Source: an uncultured Oscillospiraceae bacterium (lineage in GTDB: Bacteria; Bacillota; Clostridia; Oscillospirales; Oscillospiraceae). From it: a DNA stretch of 8,959 bases. The stretch covers positions 1 to 8,959 of the forward strand of contig CAKSXP010000063.1 in NCBI GenBank assembly GCA_934515035.1. Direction: 5' to 3'. The first letter of the stretch is position 1. Every line of letters starts with the position of its first letter. The translations under genes and the position numbers were made by a program. A model generated the notes under the pieces. It had not been told where the DNA came from and searched no databases. It saw nothing but the letters and a program-made list of their open reading frames with translations. Of the stretch, positions 1 to 5,933 are shown piece after piece.

Positions 1-84
1 CGTATCCGTCTCCTTTTCAAACAGGAAGGCCACATCGTTTCCAATATGACCCCGGGCCAAATAATGGCACGGCTGCAACTCCAT
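1..84 (-). CDS. Possible N-terminus of an unidentified gene, or the 5' leader of one, cut by the left edge
   Basis: From an ATG at 82-84 a frame stays open to the edge for 28 codons (MELQPCHYLARGHIGND at its start, then VAFLFEKETDT). I do not recognise it. Against it, no SD precedes the ATG, and 28 open codons are not statistically special. The alternative is that 1 to about 116 is an untranslated leader. A strong AAGGAGA at 9-15 is followed by eight bases to the window edge, the right distance for a start codon just outside. I slightly prefer the leader reading. No riboswitch class is recognisable. The promoter at 123-151 supports a real transcript here either way. Confidence 0.3.
   Translation of the reverse strand, partial: MELQPCHYLARGHIGNDVAFLFEKETDT
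9..15 (-). promoter_or_regulatory. Candidate Shine-Dalgarno for a gene starting just past the left edge
   Basis: AAGGAGA on the minus strand, in the same AAGGAGACG context used before LCP copy A. The remaining eight bases to the edge hold no start codon, so the gene would begin in the next few bases outside. It could also be chance sequence inside the open frame described for 1-84. Confidence 0.4.
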
Positions 85-122
85 TACATATGTTTTAGGA
101 AGAGCAGCTCGAAGACAGTCTG

Positions 123-151
123 ATAATATATCATTATAAGCATATAGTCAA
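123..151 (-). promoter_or_regulatory. Sigma-A-type promoter reading to the left edge
   Basis: On the minus strand TTGACT (146-151), 17 bases, TATTAT (123-128): five of six matches in each box at ideal spacing, with a predicted G start near 116. It lies about 100 bases beyond the rpsU terminator, so it begins a separate transcription unit in the same direction. A TATAAT also sits in the spacer at 133-138, but it is only seven bases from TTGACT and so cannot pair with that -35. Confidence 0.75.
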
Positions 152-172
152 GTCTTTTTACCGAATTTGCCG

Positions 173-185
173 CGACATGTCGACA
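173..185. promoter_or_regulatory. Overlapping palindromes, candidate operator upstream of the left-edge promoter
   Basis: CGACATGTCG (173-182) is a perfect ten-base palindrome overlapping a second, TGTCGACA (178-185). On the minus strand they give two TGTCG units in a row, TGTCGACA and TGTCGCGG. The centre of the first is at about -61.5 from the predicted start at 116, a usual spacing for an activator site upstream of -35. TGTCGAC is one base from the Spo0A box TGTCGAA, but no regulator can be named from this alone. Confidence 0.35.
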
Positions 186-251
186 AATAATTGTTTGGCC
201 TCGCTGTTCCGCCGGATATGCACATCTGTGAACGCAGCAATAATACGGCAC

Positions 252-286
252 AAAAAAACACCTGTTCCAAACGGAACAGGTGTTTT
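252..286 (-). terminator. Intrinsic terminator after rpsU
   Basis: A ten-pair perfect stem (259-268 with 273-282, arm ACACCTGTTCC on the minus strand) and a four-base loop are followed by seven T residues on the minus strand (plus-strand A run 252-258). Four further A-T pairs can extend the stem using part of the T run. It ends rpsU and any operon readthrough. On the plus strand only four T follow, so reverse function is less likely. Confidence 0.95.
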
Positions 287-295
287 AAGGTTGAA

Positions 296-481
296 TTAAT
301 AATAGCGCTTATTCTTGTTCTTACGAGCAGCCTCGGACTTCTTGCGGCGCTTGACGCTGGGGCTCTGGTAGTACTCCTTCTTACGAAGATCGGAAAGAAC
401 ACCTGCCTTTGCACAGCTGCGCTTAAATCTCTTAAGTGCGTTGTCCAGAGACTCATTTTCCTTAACATAGATTTCTGACAT
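296..481 (-). CDS. rpsU: 30S ribosomal protein S21 (bS21)
   Basis: 61 residues, typical for Firmicutes S21. bS21 is a small basic protein of the 30S platform near the anti-SD end of 16S rRNA and helps mRNA engagement. The sequence starts [20 protein letters not shown] and continues with the [20 protein letters not shown] stretch (22-41). It ends in a very basic Lys/Arg tail (KRRKK, then [10 protein letters not shown]) that binds rRNA. An 11-residue upstream extension from the ATG at 514 is possible in frame but lacks an SD and family similarity. The gene has its own promoter after leuS and is closed by an intrinsic terminator ten bases after its stop, so it can be a single-gene transcript as well as the last gene of the operon. 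Confidence 0.97.
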   Translation of the reverse strand: MSEIYVKENESLDNALKRFKRSCAKAGVLSDLRKKEYYQSPSVKRRKKSEAARKNKNKRYY

Positions 482-488
482 TTTATTT

Positions 489-498
489 CCCTCCCTCC
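489..498 (-). promoter_or_regulatory. Strong Shine-Dalgarno of rpsU, fixes its start
   Basis: GGAGGGAGGG on the minus strand places a GGAGG core eight bases before the ATG at 479-481. The in-frame ATG at 512-514 has no SD and sits in the leader palindrome, so the downstream ATG is chosen. Confidence 0.85.
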
Positions 499-500
499 AA

Positions 501-518
501 AAACGTGCATGCACGCTT
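501..518 (-). promoter_or_regulatory. Leader hairpin of rpsU, centred on a 12-base palindrome
   Basis: The perfect DNA palindrome CGTGCATGCACG (504-515) lies in the transcribed leader. In RNA it can fold into a seven-pair stem (AAGCGUG with CACGUUU, one G-U pair) closed by a CAUG loop, ending two bases before the SD at 489-498. It could be a translational control element, a weak terminator for leuS readthrough, a transcript-stabilising hairpin, or nothing. The fold is seen; the role is inference. Confidence 0.35.
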
Positions 519-549
519 AAAGGGCCACAATATGGCTTTTAGCATTGAT

Positions 550-578
550 ATTATAAAGTATATGATCCGCCTTGTCAA
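550..578 (-). promoter_or_regulatory. Consensus sigma-A promoter of rpsU
   Basis: On the minus strand TTGACA (573-578), a 17-base spacer, and TATAAT (550-555) give a perfect housekeeping promoter. It begins four bases after the leuS stop codon. The predicted start of transcription is a G near 543, leaving a leader of about 60 bases before rpsU. It would give rpsU expression independent of the long upstream operon. Confidence 0.9.
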
Positions 579-581
579 GAA

Positions 582-2996
582 TTACTTTGCAGGTTTGAGG
601 ATCAGATTGACAAGCTTGTTCTTGACAACGATCGTCTTTACCAGTTCCATTCCCTCCATCAGGCGCTTGATCTTCTCATCGGCACAGGCAGCCTCCACAA
701 CAACGCTGTCGTCGGAGTCCACCGGGACAACAATGGTGGTCTTGAGCTTTCCGTTGACCTGAACAGCCATCGACTTCTCAGCATCGACAGTCTTGCTTTC
801 GTCGTATTCAGGCCACTTCGACTCGCAGGCAAGACCGGCAAAGCCCTGTATCTGCCAGAGCTCTTCCACTATGTGCGGCGCAAAGGGGCTGAGCAGCAGC
901 AGCAGCGCCTTTATATCTCCGCGGGAGGGCTTTGAAGAATAGAACTGGTTTACAAGGCTCATCATCGCGGCTATCGCGGTGTTGAATTTCATCTGCTCAA
1001 TATCGGAGCTGACCTTCTTTATGGTGCGGTGTATCGCCTTTTCGTTTTCCCTGGAATATGCGTCGCCCTGCAGCGGGGTTTCCGCAAGATTCCACACTCT
1101 GTCAAGGAAGCGTTTACAGCCCTTGACGGCATCATCCGACCAGGCCGCAGCCTTTTCGAAGTCACCGATAAACATGATATAGGTCCTCATTGTGTCTGCG
1201 CCGTATTTCGCAATGACGTCGTTCGGATTCACAACGTTGCCGCGGGACTTGGACATTTTCTCGCCGCCCTCGCCGAGGATCATACCGTGGCTCGTGCGCT
1301 TGGCATAGGGCTCTTTGGTGTTGACAACACCGATATCATAGAGGAACTTGTGCCAGAAACGGCTGTACAGCAGATGCAGCGTGGTATGCTCCATACCGCC
1401 GTTATACCAGTCAACGCGATTCCAGTAATCAAGCGCTTCCCTGCCCACGAGAGCATCCTTGTTATGCGGATCCATATAGCGCAGGAAATACCAGCTGGAG
1501 CCGGCCCACTGAGGCATTGTATCCGTCTCTCGTTTGGCGGGTCCGCCGCAGTGCGGGCAGGTAGTGTTTACCCAATCCGTCATCTTTGCAAGCGGGCTTT
1601 CTCCGTTGTCCGTAGGCTCGTAGCTTTCCACATCCGGCAGCAGCAGCGGAAGCTGATCCTCCGGAAGCGGCACCCAGCCGCATTTGTCGCAGTGCACGAG
1701 GGGGATCGGTTCGCCCCAGTAGCGCTGGCGGGAGAATACCCAGTCGCGCAGCTTATAGTTGACCTGTTCGTGGCCTATACCCTTTTCCTCGAGCCATTTT
1801 GTCATGGCCGGAATAGCTTCCCTGACCGTCAGTCCGTTGAGGAAGCCGGAATTGACCATAACAGCGGTATCATCCTTTGCGACAAAAGCCTCCTGCGTTA
1901 CGTCTCCGCCCGCAACGACCTCGATGATCGGCAGACCGAATACTTTGGCAAATTCCCAGTCGCGCTGGTCATGTCCGGGAACGGCCATGATAGCTCCCGT
2001 GCCGTAAGTAGCAAGAACATAGTCTGAGATGAATACAGGTATCTCTTTTCCCGTTACCGGATTGACAGCTTTGACTCCGTCGAGCATCACGCCCGTCTTT
2101 TCCTTGTTCAGCTCAGTGCGCTCCAGATCGGACTTGGAGGCCGCGAGTTCCTGATACGCACGGATCTCATCGGCGTTTGCGAGCGAAGGCATCCACTTTT
2201 TTATCAGCTCATGCTCGGGCGACAGGACCATATAGGTAGCGCCAAAAAGAGTGTCGGGCCGCGTCGTGAATATGACGATGTCGTCGCCCAGTGTGGACTT
2301 GAAAACGACCTCCGCACCGGTGCTGCGCCCTATCCAGTTCTTCTGCTGTGTCTTTACTCTTTCAATAAAGTCCACGTCGTCCAGATCGTCGATCAGGCGC
2401 TGGGCATATTTTGTTATCGCCAGCATCCACTGGCTCTTTTCCTTGCGCACAACGGGACTTCCGCAGCGTTCGCAGACGCCCTCGACAACTTCTTCGTTCG
2501 CCAGAACGCACTTGCAGGAGGTGCACCAGTTGACGGGCATGGTCGTCTTATAGGCCAGGCCGTGCTTGAACAGCTGGAGGAATATCCACTGCGTCCACTT
2601 GTAATACTCCGGGTCCGTCGTGTTGATAACGCGATCCCAATCGAAGGAATATCCCAGCATGTGCAGCTGTTTTGTAAAGTTTGCGATATTGTCTCTGGTG
2701 ACGATCGCCGGGTGGATATGATTCTTTATTGCATAGTTTTCGGTAGGCAGGCCGAATGCGTCGTAGCCCATCGGGAAAAGGACGTTGAAGCCGTCCATTC
2801 TCTTCTTTCTCGCAACGACGTCCATAGCGGTATACGGTCTGGCATGTCCGACATGCAGGCCCTGTCCGGAGGGATAGGGAAACTCAACAAGTGCATAGAA
2901 CTTCGGCTTTTTGCCTCCGTTCTGCGCGGCAAAGGTCTTGTTCTCCGCCCAATAGCTCTGCCACTTTTTCTCTATTGCCTGAAAATCATATTTCAT
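582..2996 (-). CDS. leuS: Leucyl-tRNA synthetase (class I)
   Basis: 804 residues, the length I recall for Bacillus subtilis LeuRS. The cytoplasmic enzyme charges tRNA-Leu with leucine using ATP. HVGH (48-51) and KMSKS (580-584) are the class I ATP signatures. The CP1 editing domain, which hydrolyses mischarged tRNA, has TTRPDT (244-249) and the conserved Asp of GHDQRD (341-346). A zinc-ribbon-like set C158, C161, C175 and C178 is in the first insertion; a second CxxC pair is C436/C439 with C480/C483. The anticodon-binding helices and a small C-terminal domain ending VNLILKPAK complete it. The start [16 protein letters not shown] matches the family. The SD is weak: only GAAAAGAGAGAA 11 to 22 bases upstream. 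The 87-base gap to rsfS is too short for a T-box leader and has no T-box sequence, so expression probably relies on the upstream operon. Confidence 0.98.
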   Translation of the reverse strand: MKYDFQAIEKKWQSYWAENKTFAAQNGGKKPKFYALVEFPYPSGQGLHVGHARPYTAMDVVARKKRMDGFNVLFPMGYDAFGLPTENYAIKNHIHPAIVTRDNIANFTKQLHMLGYSFDWDRVINTTDPEYYKWTQWIFLQLFKHGLAYKTTMPVNWCTSCKCVLANEEVVEGVCERCGSPVVRKEKSQWMLAITKYAQRLIDDLDDVDFIERVKTQQKNWIGRSTGAEVVFKSTLGDDIVIFTTRPDTLFGATYMVLSPEHELIKKWMPSLANADEIRAYQELAASKSDLERTELNKEKTGVMLDGVKAVNPVTGKEIPVFISDYVLATYGTGAIMAVPGHDQRDWEFAKVFGLPIIEVVAGGDVTQEAFVAKDDTAVMVNSGFLNGLTVREAIPAMTKWLEEKGIGHEQVNYKLRDWVFSRQRYWGEPIPLVHCDKCGWVPLPEDQLPLLLPDVESYEPTDNGESPLAKMTDWVNTTCPHCGGPAKRETDTMPQWAGSSWYFLRYMDPHNKDALVGREALDYWNRVDWYNGGMEHTTLHLLYSRFWHKFLYDIGVVNTKEPYAKRTSHGMILGEGGEKMSKSRGNVVNPNDVIAKYGADTMRTYIMFIGDFEKAAAWSDDAVKGCKRFLDRVWNLAETPLQGDAYSRENEKAIHRTIKKVSSDIEQMKFNTAIAAMMSLVNQFYSSKPSRGDIKALLLLLSPFAPHIVEELWQIQGFAGLACESKWPEYDESKTVDAEKSMAVQVNGKLKTTIVVPVDSDDSVVVEAACADEKIKRLMEGMELVKTIVVKNKLVNLILKPAK

Positions 2997-3083
2997 CTTG
3001 TTCTGTTCTCTCTTTTCGTCTATGAATTTAAGCGTTTCATGGAAGAGCCCCGTGACGCGAATATGCGGCCGCTTATTCTGCCG

Positions 3084-3449
3084 TTATTCACCGGGGCCAA
3101 GAAGGGATGAGATATCGATTTCCTCCGCATCCGCCCACAGCCGCTCGAGATTATAGAACTTTCTCATCTCGTCAAGGAAAATGTGTACGATAACACATCC
3201 AAAGTCGATGATGACCCAGCCGCCGGACCGGAACCCCTCGCGCCTGAGCGGCGGTTCCCCCAGCTCCGTCAGCTGCTTTTCCACCTCATCGGACAGCGTC
3301 TTTATCTGCGTCGTGCTCGTCGCGGTGCATATGACAAAATAGTTTGCTATTACGGTAATATTCTCCGTTTTGAGAAGCTTTATATCCCTTGCCATTTTCG
3401 AATCAAGAGCCGTGACGACCGCGTTGGCAACATTTTCAGGAGTAAACAT
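3084..3449 (-). CDS. rsfS: Ribosome silencing factor RsfS (Iojap/YbeB family)
   Basis: 121 residues, typical length. RsfS binds ribosomal protein uL14 on the 50S subunit and blocks joining with 30S, lowering translation when nutrients are scarce. The sequence carries the whole family pattern: a helical start MFTPENVANAVVTALDSK, the YFVICTATSTTQIKTLSDEVE stretch (37-57), the EG-x(4)-GWVIIDFGCVIVHIF core (71-90) and the FYNLERLWADA ending (97-107). An AGAGGT sequence eight bases upstream supports the ATG. The gene follows LCP copy B by 20 bases, and leuS follows after 87 bases. The Bacillus equivalent (yqeL) also sits next to yqeK, so the two LCP genes here lie between yqeK and rsfS. Confidence 0.96.
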   Translation of the reverse strand: MFTPENVANAVVTALDSKMARDIKLLKTENITVIANYFVICTATSTTQIKTLSDEVEKQLTELGEPPLRREGFRSGGWVIIDFGCVIVHIFLDEMRKFYNLERLWADAEEIDISSLLGPGE

Positions 3450-3469
3450 TTAATTACCTCTTTCTTTAC

Positions 3470-4750
3470 TTAAGGTATGGAAACGAACGAATACTGTCCC
3501 CCGGCAACAACGCCCGTTGTTGACTGGGCGCCGAGCAGCGAATCCCAGGTCAGGATATTGAGATCATCCACGGTTATCTCTCTGTCGAGCGGCGAAAGCT
3601 TTGTGTTTACAAGTTCGAGCCATTCGTCGATATAGATGCTGCAATAAGAGAGGCCGTTGACTGCCGGTATCATAACAGAGTAGTTTGCGGGAAGTGTGTC
3701 GAAGGTTATATCCTCCGGACTCAGCTTGAGGAACTCCTTGACGAACCAGGCGATATTCCCCACCGAAAGGTTTGTATCAACGTATTGCTCGTAAACATCA
3801 TATACCTTGCCGATGTTCGGGATATTTCCAAGATCGAGCATCTGACTGGCGATCGATTTTATAAAATCCTGCTGCGTGCCGATCCTTCCTATATCCGCCA
3901 TGGCATATCCCGAGCGGAAGCGAACGACCTTCAGCGCCTCCTCTCCGGAAAGCCACTGATAGCCCGCCTTGATGTCTATGACAAGATCCTGGTCCGGGTC
4001 TATATAGTTCATGTCGACCGGTACATCATAGTAAACGCCGCCGATAGCGTCTACCAGTTCCTTGAACGCGACGATATCGATTATCGCCCAGCAGTCGGGC
4101 TCATATCCCATGATGTCAACAAGCTCTTTTTTCAGCCCGTCGATCCCGTCGTCATAATCCCAGCCGTCATATCCCAGCTGAGAAGATGCATAGACAGTGT
4201 TGATCTTTTTCGCGCCCCACGGCACGTTGACAAGAGTGTCGCGCGGGATGCTGACCACATGCAGCCAATGATCCTTTACATCCAGCGTTCCGACGAGAAT
4301 GGTATCCGTGTTGGATTTTATCTGATCGACACCGAGGACAAGAAACGTATAGCGGTATTCCTTGCGATAGCCGTTGTCAATATATTCCTGTGGTTCTTCA
4401 TCCTCCACGGGAGCAGCCGTATTGTCCGCGCCGGGGCTTGCCGGTGTATCGTCATGCCGGGGCGGAGCCTGGATCAGATCGGGCGGCTTGATAAAAACGG
4501 AATAAGCCGTTATTCCGCCCGCGGCAAGAAGCGCCAGTATCACAAGTACAATCACGACACGGCGATGTTTTTTCTTCCTGTATCCGGCGATTATGGCGTT
4601 GACCTGATCCTCGGTCTCTCCATATTCGTTAAAAGCAGGTTCCTCTTCATATCCGGAATACCCAGAAACGCCATCGAACCCGGAGTATTCGCTGTTTGCA
4701 GGATCGGCGGAGCTCTTTTTATGTTTTCCGCCGCTTCCAAAAACTTTCAT
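3470..4750 (-). CDS. LCP (LytR-CpsA-Psr) family cell-wall polymer ligase, copy B
   Basis: 426 residues, a tandem paralogue of the upstream LCP gene; about 60% identity by eye across the catalytic domain. It should likewise attach lipid-carried glycopolymers to peptidoglycan on the outer face of the membrane. A cytoplasmic tail of about 64 residues is rich in Tyr, Gly and acidic residues and ends in a basic KKKHRR stop-transfer-like patch (59-64). One membrane helix (about 65-87) and a Pro/Asp/Ala linker (about 88-130) follow, then the LCP domain from YTFLVLG (134-140). Visible catalytic residues are D149 in NTDT, R170 and D171 in SIPRDT, R277 and R279 in RFR, and R289 with Q293-Q294; T292 replaces the usual Arg before QQ. 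The C-terminal region shares LGNIPNIGKVY and GNIAWF with copy A. GGGAGA eight bases before the ATG supports the start. The gap to copy A is 22 bases and to rsfS 20 bases. Substrate unknown. Confidence 0.92.
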   Translation of the reverse strand: MKVFGSGGKHKKSSADPANSEYSGFDGVSGYSGYEEEPAFNEYGETEDQVNAIIAGYRKKKHRRVVIVLVILALLAAGGITAYSVFIKPPDLIQAPPRHDDTPASPGADNTAAPVEDEEPQEYIDNGYRKEYRYTFLVLGVDQIKSNTDTILVGTLDVKDHWLHVVSIPRDTLVNVPWGAKKINTVYASSQLGYDGWDYDDGIDGLKKELVDIMGYEPDCWAIIDIVAFKELVDAIGGVYYDVPVDMNYIDPDQDLVIDIKAGYQWLSGEEALKVVRFRSGYAMADIGRIGTQQDFIKSIASQMLDLGNIPNIGKVYDVYEQYVDTNLSVGNIAWFVKEFLKLSPEDITFDTLPANYSVMIPAVNGLSYCSIYIDEWLELVNTKLSPLDREITVDDLNILTWDSLLGAQSTTGVVAGGQYSFVSIP

Positions 4751-4772
4751 ATATATTTCTCCCGGAAAGAAT

Positions 4773-5921
4773 TTATCGTGGGACTTTTACCTCTCCCGAG
4801 GTCACATAATATCCCCAGCTGTCCGAATATCTGACGACTTCAACATCCTCTGCCGTTATCTCGTGCTCGAGAGGCGACAGGTCGCTGTTGACCATCTCGA
4901 GCCAGTTGTCAAGATAGATGTTGACAAACGATGTTCCCTTGATGGAAAGGCAATAATCCCCCGGCATAGTCGCAAAGGTTATGCTCTCCGCATCAAGCTT
5001 CATGAACTCGCGAATAAACCACGCGATATTTCCGCTGGCAAGATTCGTTTCGACATATTCGTCGTAAATGCCATACACCTTGCCAATGTTGGGAATGTTT
5101 CCAAGCGTCAGCATTTCGTCCGCAAGCGTCTTCAAAAACTCCTGCTGGACGGATATGCGGTCAATATCGCCCATGGGATAATCCCTGTAGCGAACGACCT
5201 TGAGCGCATCCGCGCCGGAAAGCCACTGTTCTCCGGCGGAAAAATGTATCTCGGGTTCATCCTTATCCATATCATACGGAACATTAAAAGTTATTCCGCC
5301 GATAGCATCGACCAGTTTTTCAAACGCCACGATGTCGATAACGGCCCAATATGCAGGCTCATAACCCATTATGTCCTTAACCGCGGCACACAAACCGTCG
5401 ATCTCGCTGTCGTATTGCCAGCTTCCATAGCCGGAAGCCGACATGCTGTAAACCGAGTTTATTTTGGCCGGCCACCACGGAACATTGACAAGCGTGTCTC
5501 TCGGAATGCTGACGATATGGAGCCATTCCTCCTCAACGTCAAACGTTCCAACGAGAATTGTGTCCGTATTATAGCCGTCCGGCTCCTTTCCGACGACGAG
5601 GAAAGTGTATCTGTTTTCGTTTGCATATCCGCCCTCGGGAACGGGCATCTCCGTCGGCTCGACCGTCGGTTCCGCCTCTTCCCCGCCGCTGCCGTCGGGC
5701 GCCGGCGTTTCGCTGTTCTGATCTTCGGAGGGATCCTGCGGCTGATCCGTATCGGGCGTATAAATGTGCTGTTCGGGCGGTCTTACCCATACTTCGAACG
5801 CGGTATATGCCCCCACGAGGAGCACCGCGACGACGGCAAGTACCGTTATCAGCACTCTTGGCCATATGCGTTTTTTTGCTGGTTCACCATTGTGTGAGCT
5901 CTTTGAACCGAAAAGCTTCAT
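4773..5921 (-). CDS. LCP (LytR-CpsA-Psr) family cell-wall polymer ligase, copy A
   Basis: 382 residues. LCP enzymes transfer lipid-linked glycopolymers (teichoic acids, capsule and similar) onto peptidoglycan outside the membrane. The protein has a short basic cytoplasmic start (1-21), one membrane helix (about 22-46), a Pro/Glu/Asp/Thr-rich extracytoplasmic linker (about 47-103), then the LCP domain from YTFLVVG (105-111). Conserved residues are D120 in NTDT, R141 and D142 in SIPRDT, R244 and R246 in RYR, and R255 with Q259-Q260. The position before QQ, usually Arg in the family (RQQ), is V258. A C-terminal region of about 110 residues is shared with copy B only. An in-frame upstream ATG at 5966 is disfavoured: AAGGAGA (5927-5933) precedes this ATG by five bases, and MKLFGS matches the MKVFGS start of copy B. 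The polymer substrate cannot be told from sequence. Often misannotated as a LytR transcriptional regulator. Confidence 0.92.
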   Translation of the reverse strand: MKLFGSKSSHNGEPAKKRIWPRVLITVLAVVAVLLVGAYTAFEVWVRPPEQHIYTPDTDQPQDPSEDQNSETPAPDGSGGEEAEPTVEPTEMPVPEGGYANENRYTFLVVGKEPDGYNTDTILVGTFDVEEEWLHIVSIPRDTLVNVPWWPAKINSVYSMSASGYGSWQYDSEIDGLCAAVKDIMGYEPAYWAVIDIVAFEKLVDAIGGITFNVPYDMDKDEPEIHFSAGEQWLSGADALKVVRYRDYPMGDIDRISVQQEFLKTLADEMLTLGNIPNIGKVYGIYDEYVETNLASGNIAWFIREFMKLDAESITFATMPGDYCLSIKGTSFVNIYLDNWLEMVNSDLSPLEHEITAEDVEVVRYSDSWGYYVTSGEVKVPR

Positions 5922-5926
5922 ATGCG

Positions 5927-5933
5927 TCTCCTT
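5927..5933 (-). promoter_or_regulatory. Shine-Dalgarno of LCP copy A, fixes its start
   Basis: AAGGAGA on the minus strand lies five bases before the ATG at 5919-5921 and overlaps the first base of the TGA stop of the NadD-YqeK gene. It selects the internal Met over the in-frame Met 45 bases upstream and points to stop-start translational coupling between the two genes. Confidence 0.8.

Noticed and set aside
296..514. Longer S21 starting at the ATG at 514
   Set aside because: No SD there, the extra residues do not fit the family, and the ATG sits in the leader palindrome.
3020..3040. Six-codon leader ORF (MKRLNS) upstream of leuS as an attenuator peptide
   Set aside because: Only one Leu codon, no SD, and no terminator/antiterminator fold after it.
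3065..3072. GCGGCCGC palindrome in the rsfS-leuS gap
   Set aside because: A short G+C palindrome with no T run or longer stem; expected by chance and not a terminator.
1029..3110. Long plus-strand open frames of 332 and 299 codons opposite leuS
   Set aside because: They lie fully antisense to a complete LeuRS, have no SD or family resemblance, and are explained by codon bias of the real gene.
3785..5897. Plus-strand frames of 349 and 344 codons that resemble each other, opposite the two LCP genes
   Set aside because: Their mutual similarity is the mirror of the LCP paralogy on the coding strand; the minus-strand proteins carry the catalytic motifs, membrane helices and SDs.
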